Below are positions 24,436-34,702 of a stretch of 64,000 nt of DNA, one piece after another. The translations under genes and the position numbers were made by a program. The notes under the pieces are model-generated. The model saw nothing but the letters and a program-made list of their open reading frames with translations, had not been told where the DNA came from and searched no databases. Source of the stretch: Rosistilla carotiformis (GTDB lineage Bacteria > Planctomycetota > Planctomycetia > Pirellulales > Pirellulaceae); NCBI RefSeq assembly GCF_007753095.1, contig NZ_CP036348.1:3782001-3846000 (forward strand), given 5' to 3'. Position 1 is the first letter of the stretch, and every line of letters starts with the position of its first letter.

Positions 24436-27400
24436 ATGAAATTTGGATTCGGTACGCTATTGGATCGGGCTTGGCTACTCCTGGATGAAGGGGCGACGCG
24501 GGTGGGCGGCGCGCTGACGCATCCGGTGCGCATCGACCATCAAGCACCTTCGTTGGATGCGTTGGAGGACCGATTGCTGTTCAGCGCCACACCGTTGGCT
24601 GCGGTTGCCGAACTTGTCGATGGTGACGACGGGGGACTGCAAACGTCCCAGGTCGCGCAGGTCTTGGACTCCGATCCTGGAATCGATTCGACCGACGGAA
24701 CCAACGAAGCCGGAGCGGCCGCTTCGCAAACGATTGTTTTCATCGATTCGTCGGTGACCGATCTCGATGCGCTACTATCCGATTTGGGCGACGAGAACGC
24801 TCGGTTCTCCGTCTTTGTCTTGGACGCCGAACGCGATGGTGTCGACCAGATTAGCGAAGTCTTGAAGACGCAAACGGAAGTCGCAGGAATCCACATCGTC
24901 TCGCACGGTGAAGAGGGGCAAATCAAGCTGGGGAGCACTTGGCTTGGAATCGATTCGATGGATGGCTATGCCGGGCAGATCGCCAACTGGGGCGGCAGCT
25001 TGGCTGAAGGCGCGGACCTCTTGATTTACGGTTGCGATTTAGCGGCAACCGACGACGGCCGCGCGATGATCGACGCCTTGGCAGCGTTGTGTGGTTGCGA
25101 TGTCGCCGCCAGCGATGATGCTACCGGAAACGCAGCGTATGGCGGCGACTGGGACTTGGAATACGCGACGGGGAAGATCGAGACGGAGGTCGCTTTCAGT
25201 GAAGCGTTGCAAGACGAATGGCTAGGGAAATTGGCCGTGATCACGGTCGATACCACCGCCGACGTCATCGATGCCGGCGATGGCTTGACGTCGCTGCGGG
25301 AAGCGATCATTGCCACGAACGCTGGCAGCGGTGGCGACACGATTCAATTGGCCTCGGGGAAGTATACGCTAACGATTACCGGTAACGATGACAAATCCGA
25401 GGAGGGAGACCTGGACATCAAGCAATCGGTCACGATCCTTGGCGCGGGGGCGGGGACGACCGTGATCGATGGTGGAGGCATCGATCGCGTGCTCCATATC
25501 GACGGGAATTCTACGGTTGCAACAATCTCCGGCGTGACGATCGAAGGTGGTGTCCAAGACAGCAACGGCGGTGGCATTTTTGTCGACGGGAAGAGCACGC
25601 TCCATCTGATCGATTCGGTGGTGCAGGGAAACGACGGTGGAGTTGATCGTGGGGGTGGTGCCCACGTGCACGGAACCTTGAATGCGACCGGTACCTTGTT
25701 TACGAACAACACGGCGGAGGATGGAGGTGCGATCTACTTCCACGGAGCCGAAGGGGGCACGCTGACGAACGTGACCATCAGCGGGAACGTTGCCGTCGAA
25801 GAAGGGGGCGGAATCTGGACCGATACGGATATCACGATCATCAATTCGACCATCACCCTAAACGACGCCGAAGACGGCGGCGGGGTCTATTCCGACGGGG
25901 ATGAGGTCACGATCTACAATACTATCATCGCCGGAAACACTTCGTTTACGGGACTCAAAGACGTTGCCGGCGACTTCAATAGCGATGGTTCCAACCTGAT
26001 TCAGGTGGTTGGTTCGGCGTCGGGGTTGGGGGGCGATTTGACGGGCGTCGATCCGCGTCTGGCAGGCCTTGCCGACAATGGCGGGGCGACCCTTTCCCAC
26101 ATGCCGGTTGCCGGCAGCGCGGCAATCAACGCCGGTCAGCCTCATGGTACGACAACGGTCGATCAACGCGGTGTGGCACGGGACGGTTCCCCGGATATTG
26201 GAGCGGTCGAACGCGTAGCCCCCACGATTTCGGAGGTGGGAGAGACGCGTGTCAACACAACCGTCAGCAGCACACAGGAGACTTCCGGCTTAGATCGCGG
26301 CAATGTGAACTCCATCGCGATGGCCGACAACGGAAACTATGTGGTCGTCTGGTCCAGTGACAACCAAGACGGTTCGGGATGGGGCGTGTACGGCGCGATC
26401 TACGCAGCCGATGGAACGCTGTTGAAAAACGAGTTCCGTCTGAACACCCACACCTCCAACGACCAATTTGCGGTTTCGGTTGCCTCCGATTCGGCTGGTA
26501 ACTTTGTCGCGACCTGGATCAGCACCGGCCAGGATGGCAGCAGCAATGGGATCTTTGCCCAACGATTCGACGCGGCGGGAACAAAGCTTGGCAGCGAGAT
26601 CCAAGTCAACACCGCCAGTTCGGGAGCTCAACAGGGGCCGAACGTCGCGGTCGACCGCGCCACAGGAGACTTTGTAATCGCCTGGGAAGATGTAGGCGTA
26701 TTGTCTAAAGACGTTGTCGCGCAAAAGTTTGATGCGACGGGGACGCCAGTAGGCAACCCTCAAATCGTTGTTGCCAGGATTTTGCTACTCAATCAAACGA
26801 ATCCGCATGTCACGATGCTCAGCGGTGGTGGTTTCATCGTCGGTTGGGAAGAATTCGGAAATATTCGCGTACAAAAATTCGATGCCTCGGGTAATACGCA
26901 AGGCTCGATGCTAAGACCCGAAGACAACGCATTCGTCACAGCAGGAACGTCGGATCTCGCAGTCCACCACGACGGGAGCTTCGTTGTCGTTTGGACTGAA
27001 TCAGACACCACGATCAAGATGTTGCGTTACAACAGTAGTGGCGATCCCATAGGGACGGCCACGACGGTCAATACGTCCACGTCGGGAACCCAAAAGGATC
27101 CCGTGGTGGACCTGGCCGATGACGGCAGTTTCATCGTGGCATGGGAAGGGAATGGAACCGTTGCGGGACAGTCGGATTCGAGCGGTGTCTTTGCGCAAAA
27201 ATACAATGCCGACGGAACCGTCAACGGCGGTGAGTTTCGGATCAACACGTCGACCCCTGACACCCAAAATCGAGTCTCTTTGGCGGTCGTTGATCTGGAT
27301 CACTACGTCGCCGTCTGGAGCGGTTCGGGAACCGGAGACAGCACGGGAGTCTTCGTTCGACAGTTCAACGACCAGCTGAATAGCATCCCCGTAGCGAACC

Positions 27401-30400
27401 CCGGCGGGGCGTACACCATCGATGAAGGGGACTCGTTGACGCTCGACGGATCCGGTTCATCCGACACCGATGGCGATCTACTGGTTTACGAATGGGACCT
27501 CAACAACGACGGTGTGTTTGGTGAAACCGCGGTGCTGCAGACCTCAACGCCCACCCTTTCGTGGACGGTGTTGCAGGGGTTGGGGATTGCTAACGATGGA
27601 GTCTATACCATCGGTCTGAGGGTGTCCGATGGCAACGGCGGTGTTGCCACAACGACCACCACGTTAACGGTCGCCAATGTGGCTCCGACGTTCACTTCAA
27701 GTGTTTTCGCAACGATCGACGAAAACGTTTCCACCGTGCAAACCGTGACCGCTGCCGATCCCGTCGACGCGATCAGCTTCAGTCTTTCCGGTGGCGCCGA
27801 CCAAAGTCGGTTTTCAGTGAATGCGACGACGGGGGTCTTAACCTTCGTTGCGGCTCCTGATTTTGAGAATCCCAGCGACAGCGATGGCAACAATGTCTAT
27901 CTCGTCCAGGTGACTGCCACCGACACCAATGGGGCTTCGCAATCGCAAACCATCACCGTCACGGTAAACGACGCGAACGATAACGTACCGGTAATTGGCA
28001 CCGTTCCAGAAGTCAGTCTTTCGGAATCGAGTGGCAACGGGACGGTTGTCACCCATTTGTCCGCCACCGATGGCGATGCTGGCACGACCTTGAGCCAATG
28101 GACAATCGTCGCTGGCAATAGCGACGGTGTTTTTGCGATCGATGCCAACAGCGGTCAAATCACGGTTGCGAACAATACCAATCTCGACTTTGAAACCACC
28201 ACGTCGTACGCGCTGCAGGTAACGGTCAGCGACGGTGTCCACGTTGCCACGCCACGGATCGTAAACATCGCGATTGCCGACGCAAATGACACCGCGCCGG
28301 TGATCACAGACGCACCGTTGATCCACCTCTCCGAAAGCAGCAGCAATGGCGCATTGGTGGCTCAACTATCGGCGACCGATCTCGATGCCGGAGCGGTACT
28401 AGGGCAATGGACGATCGTTGACGGAAATGCCGAGGGGATCTTCGCCATCGACGCCACCAATGGTCGGATCACCGTCGCAGACAACACCAACCTCGATTTC
28501 GAAACGACCACCGGGTATGCGTTGAGCGTGACGGTCAGCGATGGTGTGAACACATCGCTTGTCCAAAATGTCAGCATCGCGATCGTCGACGAAAACGATA
28601 GCCTACCGGTCATCGCTGGCGGGCTGACATTTTCCGTGACCGAAGCGCTTCCCAATGGCACGCTGGTAGGAACGTTGACGGCGACCGATTCCGATGCGTC
28701 GCCAACGACCTTGCAAAACTGGACGATCGTCGATGGCAACACCAACAACGTATTCCAATTGGATGCAAACACGGGCGAATTGACGCTCGTGAACCCATCC
28801 GGGCTCGATGGGAACACGGTCCCTTCGTACGCGTTGCAGGTGACCGTTTCGGATGGCGTGAATATCTCGGCGATCGAGACGGTAACCGTCAATGTCACCC
28901 CGACGCTGGCTCCCGTCGCTGGGAATGACAACTATACCGTCGTTGAAGGAGGAACGCTGACGGAAAACATCCGCGCCGATTGGCACGACGCCAACTGGCA
29001 TCATCGGCAGGAATTGACCTTCGACAATTCTGCCAGCAGTAGCGACCTGACCGACACCACCGTCTTGGTTAAACTGCACACGTCCGCTTCCGATGCGATT
29101 TCCATCGACTACGCGCGGACACAAGATCAAGGCCAAGACCTGCGGTTCTTCGATAGCGACGGCACCTTATTGTCGCACGAAGTTCAGTCCTGGGATGAAT
29201 CGGGATACTCGTACGTCTGGGTTCGCGTTCCGACGATCGACGCAGGAAGTGTGAGCGATTCGATCTGGATGTATTACGACAATCCCAGCGCCACCGCGAT
29301 GGGGACCCCTGGCGATGCATGGGCCTCCGAACACGTAGCCGTGTTGCATCTGGATGATGATTTCCAGGATTCCACCACGCTACAAAACAACGGAACGGGA
29401 ACCGCCCTTTCATCGCCTGCCGGTCAGGTGGGCGGTGCGGCTTCGTACAACGGGAACAACAGCACCGTCTCCCTTGGCAAGGATCCTTCGTTGAACAACC
29501 TATTCGATGGAGGTGGTTCGATCAGTGTTTGGATCAACGCCGAAGATTGGGGCGGCAACAACTTTGGCCGAATCGTCGATAAGGCGTCAAGCGTTTTTGG
29601 CGGTGGATCGTCCAGCGGACGTGGTTGGGCTTTGGAGGTGGGGAATCTTGGCACGACGGACGGATTCTTGCTGTTCAATCAGGGCTTCACCGGGGGAGAA
29701 GCGGAGTGGCGAACCGAGGTTGGGTCGATCCAGCTGGATACATGGCATCATGTTGCCTTGGTCTTCGACTCCAGTTCAACTTCGAATGATCCACAGATCT
29801 ATATCGATGGTGTCCTGCAAACGCTCACCGAAGTGCGATCCCCCTCGGGCAACGCGCGATCCGATGCGTCCAACGACATGACGATCGGCAACTACTCGCA
29901 GAACACGTCGCGAGCCTTCGATGGATTGATCGACGAATTGCGGATTTCCGATTCAGCACGCACCGCCGACGAACTCAACGCCGAACGGTTGCAAGGCCTA
30001 GGAAGCTTTGTAACCGCAGGTCCTGTGGAAACCGGCCCGGGAGGCGTACTGCAGAACGACCACGACCCGGAAGGGCAAACGCTTCAGGTGAGCTTGCATG
30101 GTGGCCCAACGCATGCGGCATCCTTTAGTTTAGCCGCCGATGGCTCCTTCACTTATGTCCACAATGGAAACGAAGCGACAAGCGATACGTTTACTTATAC
30201 CGTAACGGATCTCAGCGGCGTCTCTTCGGTCGCAACGGTGACGATTGCCATCACACCCGTCAACGACGCGCCAACGGCAAACGCTGGCGGCCCGTACACG
30301 ATGGTGGAAACAGGCAGTTTGGCGTTGGACGGTTCGCTTTCGTCGGACGTCGACAACGCGATCGTTTCCTACGAATGGGATCTCAATGGCGACGGCATTT

Positions 30401-32253
30401 ACGGCGATGTGACGGGCGAACAACAGACGCTCGACTGGCCCGCGCTGCAAGCCCATGGAATCGCCAACAATGGGGTCTATACCCTGGGGCTTCGTGTGAC
30501 CGATGCCGAGGGGCTGTCCAGCACCTCACAAACGACACTGATCGTCACCAACGCCGACCCGACGGCCGGAAATGACACGGGGGTTGCATTCACCACCAAC
30601 GAAGACACTGCGTTGATCACCGGGAATGTGTTAGCCAACGACAGCGACTCCAATGTATTGGACGCCATCGCTGTCGCATCGTTCGATACCGCCGGGCTTC
30701 GCGGAAGCTTGATCCACCGTGGCGACGGGACGTTTGCCTACGATCCGAATGGTCAATTTGAATCGCTTGCTCTGGGTGAGCAGGCGGTGGAGACATTTAC
30801 GTACACGATCAGCGACGGAGATGGCGGTTTCTCGACGGCGACCGTCACGATCACCGTGCACGGCCGAAACGATGCGCCCACGGTGCAAATCAATCCAACC
30901 CCACTGGGCTATACCGAAAATCAAGGTCCCACCACCCTGCTCGATGGGATCACCTTAAGCGATGTCGACGGCACCCTGCTGCAATCGGCTCGGATCTGGT
31001 TCGACAGTGGCTATGCGGCCAATCAAGACCAGTTGGATTTCTCAAACACCCCATCGATCCAAGGCCACTGGAACGAAGCCACATCGACATTGACGTTGAC
31101 AGGATCCGATACCCGTGCGAACTACCAAGCCGCGATCCAATCGATACGCTATCGCAATCTCAGCGAAGCTCCCTCGGTCACACCACGCGTATTGGCTGTA
31201 GAAATTGACGATGGTCAGTCCAAAAGTCAGATCGTGTCGCGCAACATCCTCGTGACACCGGTGAACGACAAACCGGTCGCAAATAGCGATATGTTTGAAG
31301 GAGTCGGTGGCGAAACCTTGACGGGGAGCGGATTGTTGCAGAACGACATCGATGTCGACGGCGATTCCCTGACGGCAAATCTGGTAACCGGGCCTAGCAA
31401 CGGGACGTTGACCCTGTTGCCCGACGGATCGTTTATCTACCAACCCGATTTGGAATTCGCCGGGACCGACCGCTTCACCTACATTGCTTTTGATGGCGTC
31501 GAGGCCTCCGAACCTCGTGAAGTCGTGATCAACATCGCGGCAGTGAACTTGGCCAGTGGAACCGGATCGATCACCGACAATGGATCGTCGTCCAGCGACA
31601 ATTCCAACTCAAACAACACCGACGCCAACACACTGACCGATACGAAGATCAGCATCGTGGAATCGGCGATTGCGGCGGGTAGTTCCGCCGCGAATTCGCC
31701 CGCCGACGTCGCGCCACGTCGCGTCGAAGTGGCAGCGATCGAAATCTTGGAAGACCTGACCGAGATCGACGAAGACGACACGGCGATGTTGGGGGTCGTG
31801 TTGGGAGACGATGATCAGTTCACCTGGACACCTCAAGCGCAACGCCAAGCGATCACGCTGCAGCGCGACGTCGAAAAATCCGTTGCCAGCGACCCGCAAG
31901 CGGTCCGAAATGACGATTCTCATTTCCATTCGCAATACGAATTCATTGCCCATCCGGGTACGGCATGGCAAGAGATGGACGCGTTTCGCAGCCAAATTGA
32001 TGGTCAATTGTTCGGCAATGCCATCACCGTCACCACCGTGGGTATCACAAGCTCCAGCTTCGCTTTGGGCTACATCACTTGGGTGATGCGCAGCGGATTT
32101 ATCCTTACCGGACTGTTAGCTAACATGCCCGTCTGGCGATCTTTTGACCCGTTGGTCGTGATCTCAGGAATGAGCCACGAGGGCAACGCGGAGACGATTC
32201 AACAGATCATCAGCCGCGAGAAACAAAACCTCGACGAATCGGCCCTGGGCTAA
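24436..32253 (+). CDS. Giant multidomain surface protein (DUF4347, beta-helix, PKD, cadherin, DUF2341/LamG)
   Basis: About 2605 residues. A planctomycete LEPR-like motif (LDALEDRLLFSA, about 40-55) stands near the N-terminus. DUF4347 (about 98-258) follows, then a CSLREAI-type right-handed beta-helix (about 280-590, with SLREAI and ending VDQRGVARDGSPDIGAVE). Next come VVW...QDGS-type repeats (about 600-980), a PKD unit (NPGGAYTIDEGDSLTLDGSGSSD), about four cadherin-like repeats (about 1085-1490), a DUF2341 plus LamG block (about 1510-1855), a second PKD and VCBS/cadherin-like units (about 1860-2370). The C-terminus has a hydrophobic segment typical of these proteins. It is probably secreted or surface-bound for adhesion or glycan binding. 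The DNA is also repetitive in the cadherin part. Confidence 0.85.
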   Translation: MKFGFGTLLDRAWLLLDEGATRVGGALTHPVRIDHQAPSLDALEDRLLFSATPLAAVAELVDGDDGGLQTSQVAQVLDSDPGIDSTDGTNEAGAAASQTIVFIDSSVTDLDALLSDLGDENARFSVFVLDAERDGVDQISEVLKTQTEVAGIHIVSHGEEGQIKLGSTWLGIDSMDGYAGQIANWGGSLAEGADLLIYGCDLAATDDGRAMIDALAALCGCDVAASDDATGNAAYGGDWDLEYATGKIETEVAFSEALQDEWLGKLAVITVDTTADVIDAGDGLTSLREAIIATNAGSGGDTIQLASGKYTLTITGNDDKSEEGDLDIKQSVTILGAGAGTTVIDGGGIDRVLHIDGNSTVATISGVTIEGGVQDSNGGGIFVDGKSTLHLIDSVVQGNDGGVDRGGGAHVHGTLNATGTLFTNNTAEDGGAIYFHGAEGGTLTNVTISGNVAVEEGGGIWTDTDITIINSTITLNDAEDGGGVYSDGDEVTIYNTIIAGNTSFTGLKDVAGDFNSDGSNLIQVVGSASGLGGDLTGVDPRLAGLADNGGATLSHMPVAGSAAINAGQPHGTTTVDQRGVARDGSPDIGAVERVAPTISEVGETRVNTTVSSTQETSGLDRGNVNSIAMADNGNYVVVWSSDNQDGSGWGVYGAIYAADGTLLKNEFRLNTHTSNDQFAVSVASDSAGNFVATWISTGQDGSSNGIFAQRFDAAGTKLGSEIQVNTASSGAQQGPNVAVDRATGDFVIAWEDVGVLSKDVVAQKFDATGTPVGNPQIVVARILLLNQTNPHVTMLSGGGFIVGWEEFGNIRVQKFDASGNTQGSMLRPEDNAFVTAGTSDLAVHHDGSFVVVWTESDTTIKMLRYNSSGDPIGTATTVNTSTSGTQKDPVVDLADDGSFIVAWEGNGTVAGQSDSSGVFAQKYNADGTVNGGEFRINTSTPDTQNRVSLAVVDLDHYVAVWSGSGTGDSTGVFVRQFNDQLNSIPVANPGGAYTIDEGDSLTLDGSGSSDTDGDLLVYEWDLNNDGVFGETAVLQTSTPTLSWTVLQGLGIANDGVYTIGLRVSDGNGGVATTTTTLTVANVAPTFTSSVFATIDENVSTVQTVTAADPVDAISFSLSGGADQSRFSVNATTGVLTFVAAPDFENPSDSDGNNVYLVQVTATDTNGASQSQTITVTVNDANDNVPVIGTVPEVSLSESSGNGTVVTHLSATDGDAGTTLSQWTIVAGNSDGVFAIDANSGQITVANNTNLDFETTTSYALQVTVSDGVHVATPRIVNIAIADANDTAPVITDAPLIHLSESSSNGALVAQLSATDLDAGAVLGQWTIVDGNAEGIFAIDATNGRITVADNTNLDFETTTGYALSVTVSDGVNTSLVQNVSIAIVDENDSLPVIAGGLTFSVTEALPNGTLVGTLTATDSDASPTTLQNWTIVDGNTNNVFQLDANTGELTLVNPSGLDGNTVPSYALQVTVSDGVNISAIETVTVNVTPTLAPVAGNDNYTVVEGGTLTENIRADWHDANWHHRQELTFDNSASSSDLTDTTVLVKLHTSASDAISIDYARTQDQGQDLRFFDSDGTLLSHEVQSWDESGYSYVWVRVPTIDAGSVSDSIWMYYDNPSATAMGTPGDAWASEHVAVLHLDDDFQDSTTLQNNGTGTALSSPAGQVGGAASYNGNNSTVSLGKDPSLNNLFDGGGSISVWINAEDWGGNNFGRIVDKASSVFGGGSSSGRGWALEVGNLGTTDGFLLFNQGFTGGEAEWRTEVGSIQLDTWHHVALVFDSSSTSNDPQIYIDGVLQTLTEVRSPSGNARSDASNDMTIGNYSQNTSRAFDGLIDELRISDSARTADELNAERLQGLGSFVTAGPVETGPGGVLQNDHDPEGQTLQVSLHGGPTHAASFSLAADGSFTYVHNGNEATSDTFTYTVTDLSGVSSVATVTIAITPVNDAPTANAGGPYTMVETGSLALDGSLSSDVDNAIVSYEWDLNGDGIYGDVTGEQQTLDWPALQAHGIANNGVYTLGLRVTDAEGLSSTSQTTLIVTNADPTAGNDTGVAFTTNEDTALITGNVLANDSDSNVLDAIAVASFDTAGLRGSLIHRGDGTFAYDPNGQFESLALGEQAVETFTYTISDGDGGFSTATVTITVHGRNDAPTVQINPTPLGYTENQGPTTLLDGITLSDVDGTLLQSARIWFDSGYAANQDQLDFSNTPSIQGHWNEATSTLTLTGSDTRANYQAAIQSIRYRNLSEAPSVTPRVLAVEIDDGQSKSQIVSRNILVTPVNDKPVANSDMFEGVGGETLTGSGLLQNDIDVDGDSLTANLVTGPSNGTLTLLPDGSFIYQPDLEFAGTDRFTYIAFDGVEASEPREVVINIAAVNLASGTGSITDNGSSSSDNSNSNNTDANTLTDTKISIVESAIAAGSSAANSPADVAPRRVEVAAIEILEDLTEIDEDDTAMLGVVLGDDDQFTWTPQAQRQAITLQRDVEKSVASDPQAVRNDDSHFHSQYEFIAHPGTAWQEMDAFRSQIDGQLFGNAITVTTVGITSSSFALGYITWVMRSGFILTGLLANMPVWRSFDPLVVISGMSHEGNAETIQQIISREKQNLDESALG

Positions 32254-32442
32254 CGGCAAAGCGGCGGAAGAGTCGTGTTTTCCACCGAGCGAACTGCCGG
32301 CACGCTTGCGCGTCGGCCGTTCAGAAAACGCGGGATTCCGATCGCCCTCTCAGCGGGCGAAACGTGAAAACTCCGCAGCCCGGCAACTCCGCCGACCTTC
32401 TTTGATGCCGGCAATCGGTTATATTTCTATTGGGGCGATTCG

Positions 32443-33237
32443 ATGTTCGCCGAAATTTGCACCGCGGGGCCGCTTGGAAACAGATTGGATAGCACTTTGG
32501 AGACAAAACCAAATCAAGATTTAGATGCGTTGCTTCGCACATGGCCGTTCGACTCGCAAAATCTAAGCGTACGGATGGTCAAAGGGGACGACGGCCGCGA
32601 TGTGATTCAGATGCGTGTCGACATGGGAATCCTGCAGCTGGAGACGACCGGCCGTCCCGATGGCGAACACCCCGAAGGTTGCAGCACGATTCTCGAAGCG
32701 ATTCGAAAGCTCGAACTCGACGACGTCAACTTCCTGCTCACCGACGATCAATGCAACCAGGTCGACCGCGAATTCATGCAGTTCTACCACCGTCGGATCT
32801 GTTGGCTGCGTCTGCAACACTATCGCCGCGCTGTCTTGGATGCCGATCACACGCTGCAATTGATGGATGCGGCCCGCTTGCACTCCCCCGATGAAGATTG
32901 GTCGACAACCCACGAACAGTACCGTCCGTTTGTCTGGTTCCACCGAACCCAAGCCCATGCGCTATCGGAACTTGAGGATGAAGGTGCCGAACAAGCGGTA
33001 TCGGCGATCAACGCGGGACTCGAATCGATCGAACAAATCTTTGTCGAACACGATGCCATCGAACATTTTGAGACCGATGAATTGGTGGTTCGATTGCGGG
33101 AGCTTCGTGAGTCGTTGCGACGCGAGTATTCCGTCGGCCGGACGCTGCAGGAACGCTTGCAAGAAGCTGTCGAAAGCGAGCAATACGAATTGGCCGCTCG
33201 ATTGCGGGATGAATTGGCCAAACGATCGATGAATTAG
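32443..33237 (+). CDS. UVR-motif protein
   Basis: A 264-residue soluble protein. The only confident motif is a C-terminal UVR segment (LQERLQEAVESEQYELAARLRDELAK, about 235-260), which is found in UvrB, UvrC and McsA-like proteins and mediates protein contacts. Upstream is a helical, Asp/Glu-rich region (for example DDVNFLLTDDQCNQVDREFMQFYHRRICWLRLQHYRRAV). The rest is unrecognised. It precedes the RegB/RegA pair by 13 bases and may be in the same transcript, so a regulatory or stress-linked adapter role is conceivable but not shown. Confidence 0.7.
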   Translation: MFAEICTAGPLGNRLDSTLETKPNQDLDALLRTWPFDSQNLSVRMVKGDDGRDVIQMRVDMGILQLETTGRPDGEHPEGCSTILEAIRKLELDDVNFLLTDDQCNQVDREFMQFYHRRICWLRLQHYRRAVLDADHTLQLMDAARLHSPDEDWSTTHEQYRPFVWFHRTQAHALSELEDEGAEQAVSAINAGLESIEQIFVEHDAIEHFETDELVVRLRELRESLRREYSVGRTLQERLQEAVESEQYELAARLRDELAKRSMN

Positions 33238-33250
33238 TACCGAGGTTTCG

Positions 33251-34642
33251 ATGCCATTCGCCTCGCTGACGCGTCTGTTCCATCCCAGCGTGATGCTACG
33301 CGCACCGCTGGGAACATCCACCTGGTTGCTGCAGTTGCGTTGGTTCGCCGTGGTCGGCCAATTGGTCACGATTACGGCGGTCGCTCGGTTCTTTCCGATC
33401 GAACTTCCGCTGGAACCGTTGTTTACCTTGATTGGTTTCACCGCGGCCACCAACTTTGCCTACACGATCTGGTTGGGGATGCATGAATCGGCCGAACCGG
33501 CGGTGTCCGACGATGCGCTTTATCGGACAGAAGTCGCATCGTTGTTGATGACGCTGGATCTGCTGACGTTGGCGGCGATGCTGTATTATTCGGGCGGAGT
33601 CGACAATCCGTTTGTTTTCTTTTTCTTCGTCAACCTCGCCGTCGCGGGGGTCGTGTTGCGTCCGGTTTGGGCCTGGGTCCTGACCAGCATGTCAATCGCC
33701 AGCTTCGCCTTCTTAACTTACTTCCGCACGCCAATCGAACTGCTTTCAATCGATTCGCACGCCGCCGGATATCTGATCCGCGAGCACGGGATGTTGATTG
33801 CGTTCTCCACGTGCGCGGCGGTCGTGACGTATTTTGTCTCACGGATTGCGGAAGAACTAACGGTCCGTCAAACCCAGTTGCGGACTGCGCTGCAACAGCA
33901 AGCGCGCAGCCAACGGCTGGAAGCTTTGACGACGCTCGCTGCCGGAGCCGCGCACGAACTTGCATCGCCGTTATCGACGATTGCGATCGTCGTCCGCGAA
34001 ATGGCCCATCATGCAGTGGAGCTGGATGTTCCCGAAGCGGTCCGGCAAGATCTGAAATTAATCGATTCGGAAGTCAACCATTGCAAAGCGATTCTGTCGC
34101 GGATGCGAAACGCCGCGGGGGATCAAGCGGCCGAACATTGGGACAGGATCACGCTTGTCGATTTGGTCGATACGATCGTCGAAGGGATACGCGATCCCCA
34201 TCGCGTGGAGATCTCCGACGATGTCGATCGGTTCGACGATTACACGTTGTGGATCCCGATGGAAGCGGTTGCCCAAGCGATCCGTAATTTGATCGGCAAT
34301 GCGCTCGACGCCAGCCCGCCGGATGCGTCGGTCTTGGTGGAAGTCAGCACCGAGGAAGAGCATTTCACGTTGGAGGTGATCGATTCGGGGGAAGGCATGC
34401 CCGAAGAGGTGGCTCAACGCGCTGTCGAACCGTTCTTCACGACCAAGCAACCGGGCAGCGGAATGGGGTTGGGGCTGTTTCTGACGCGGAACGTGATCAC
34501 GCGTTTGGGTGGCACCTTGGAATTCGACACCCAGATCGGACGCGGAACGCGCGTGATCGTACGGTTGCCGCGGCGGCAACAACTGAGCGTTGAAAACCGC
34601 GGCGACGACGCATCGCAAATAACGCTCAATGGTTTAGAATAG
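33251..34642 (+). CDS. regB: RegB/PrrB-type redox sensor histidine kinase
   Basis: A 463-residue membrane kinase. About six hydrophobic helices occupy residues 20-200. The RegB heptapeptide GGxxNPF, which binds quinone in the Rhodobacter protein, is present as GGVDNPF (115-121). The H-box is AAGAAHELASPLSTI (His235), followed by VNHCKAIL with Cys278, which aligns with the redox-active cysteine of RegB. The C-terminal domain has NLIGNALDASPPDASV (N-box), DSGEGMPEEV and GSGMGLGLFLTRNV (G-boxes). GAGG at 33242-33245 is a good ribosome binding site five bases before ATG 33251. The next gene is the matching response regulator, so it probably reports quinone redox state. Confidence 0.92.
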   Translation: MPFASLTRLFHPSVMLRAPLGTSTWLLQLRWFAVVGQLVTITAVARFFPIELPLEPLFTLIGFTAATNFAYTIWLGMHESAEPAVSDDALYRTEVASLLMTLDLLTLAAMLYYSGGVDNPFVFFFFVNLAVAGVVLRPVWAWVLTSMSIASFAFLTYFRTPIELLSIDSHAAGYLIREHGMLIAFSTCAAVVTYFVSRIAEELTVRQTQLRTALQQQARSQRLEALTTLAAGAAHELASPLSTIAIVVREMAHHAVELDVPEAVRQDLKLIDSEVNHCKAILSRMRNAAGDQAAEHWDRITLVDLVDTIVEGIRDPHRVEISDDVDRFDDYTLWIPMEAVAQAIRNLIGNALDASPPDASVLVEVSTEEEHFTLEVIDSGEGMPEEVAQRAVEPFFTTKQPGSGMGLGLFLTRNVITRLGGTLEFDTQIGRGTRVIVRLPRRQQLSVENRGDDASQITLNGLE

Positions 34643-34702
34643 ACGTTCATCCGGCGAACTCCATTCGATTCGCACCCTTTCGAGAAGGAAAACTGTAGCG
34701 TC

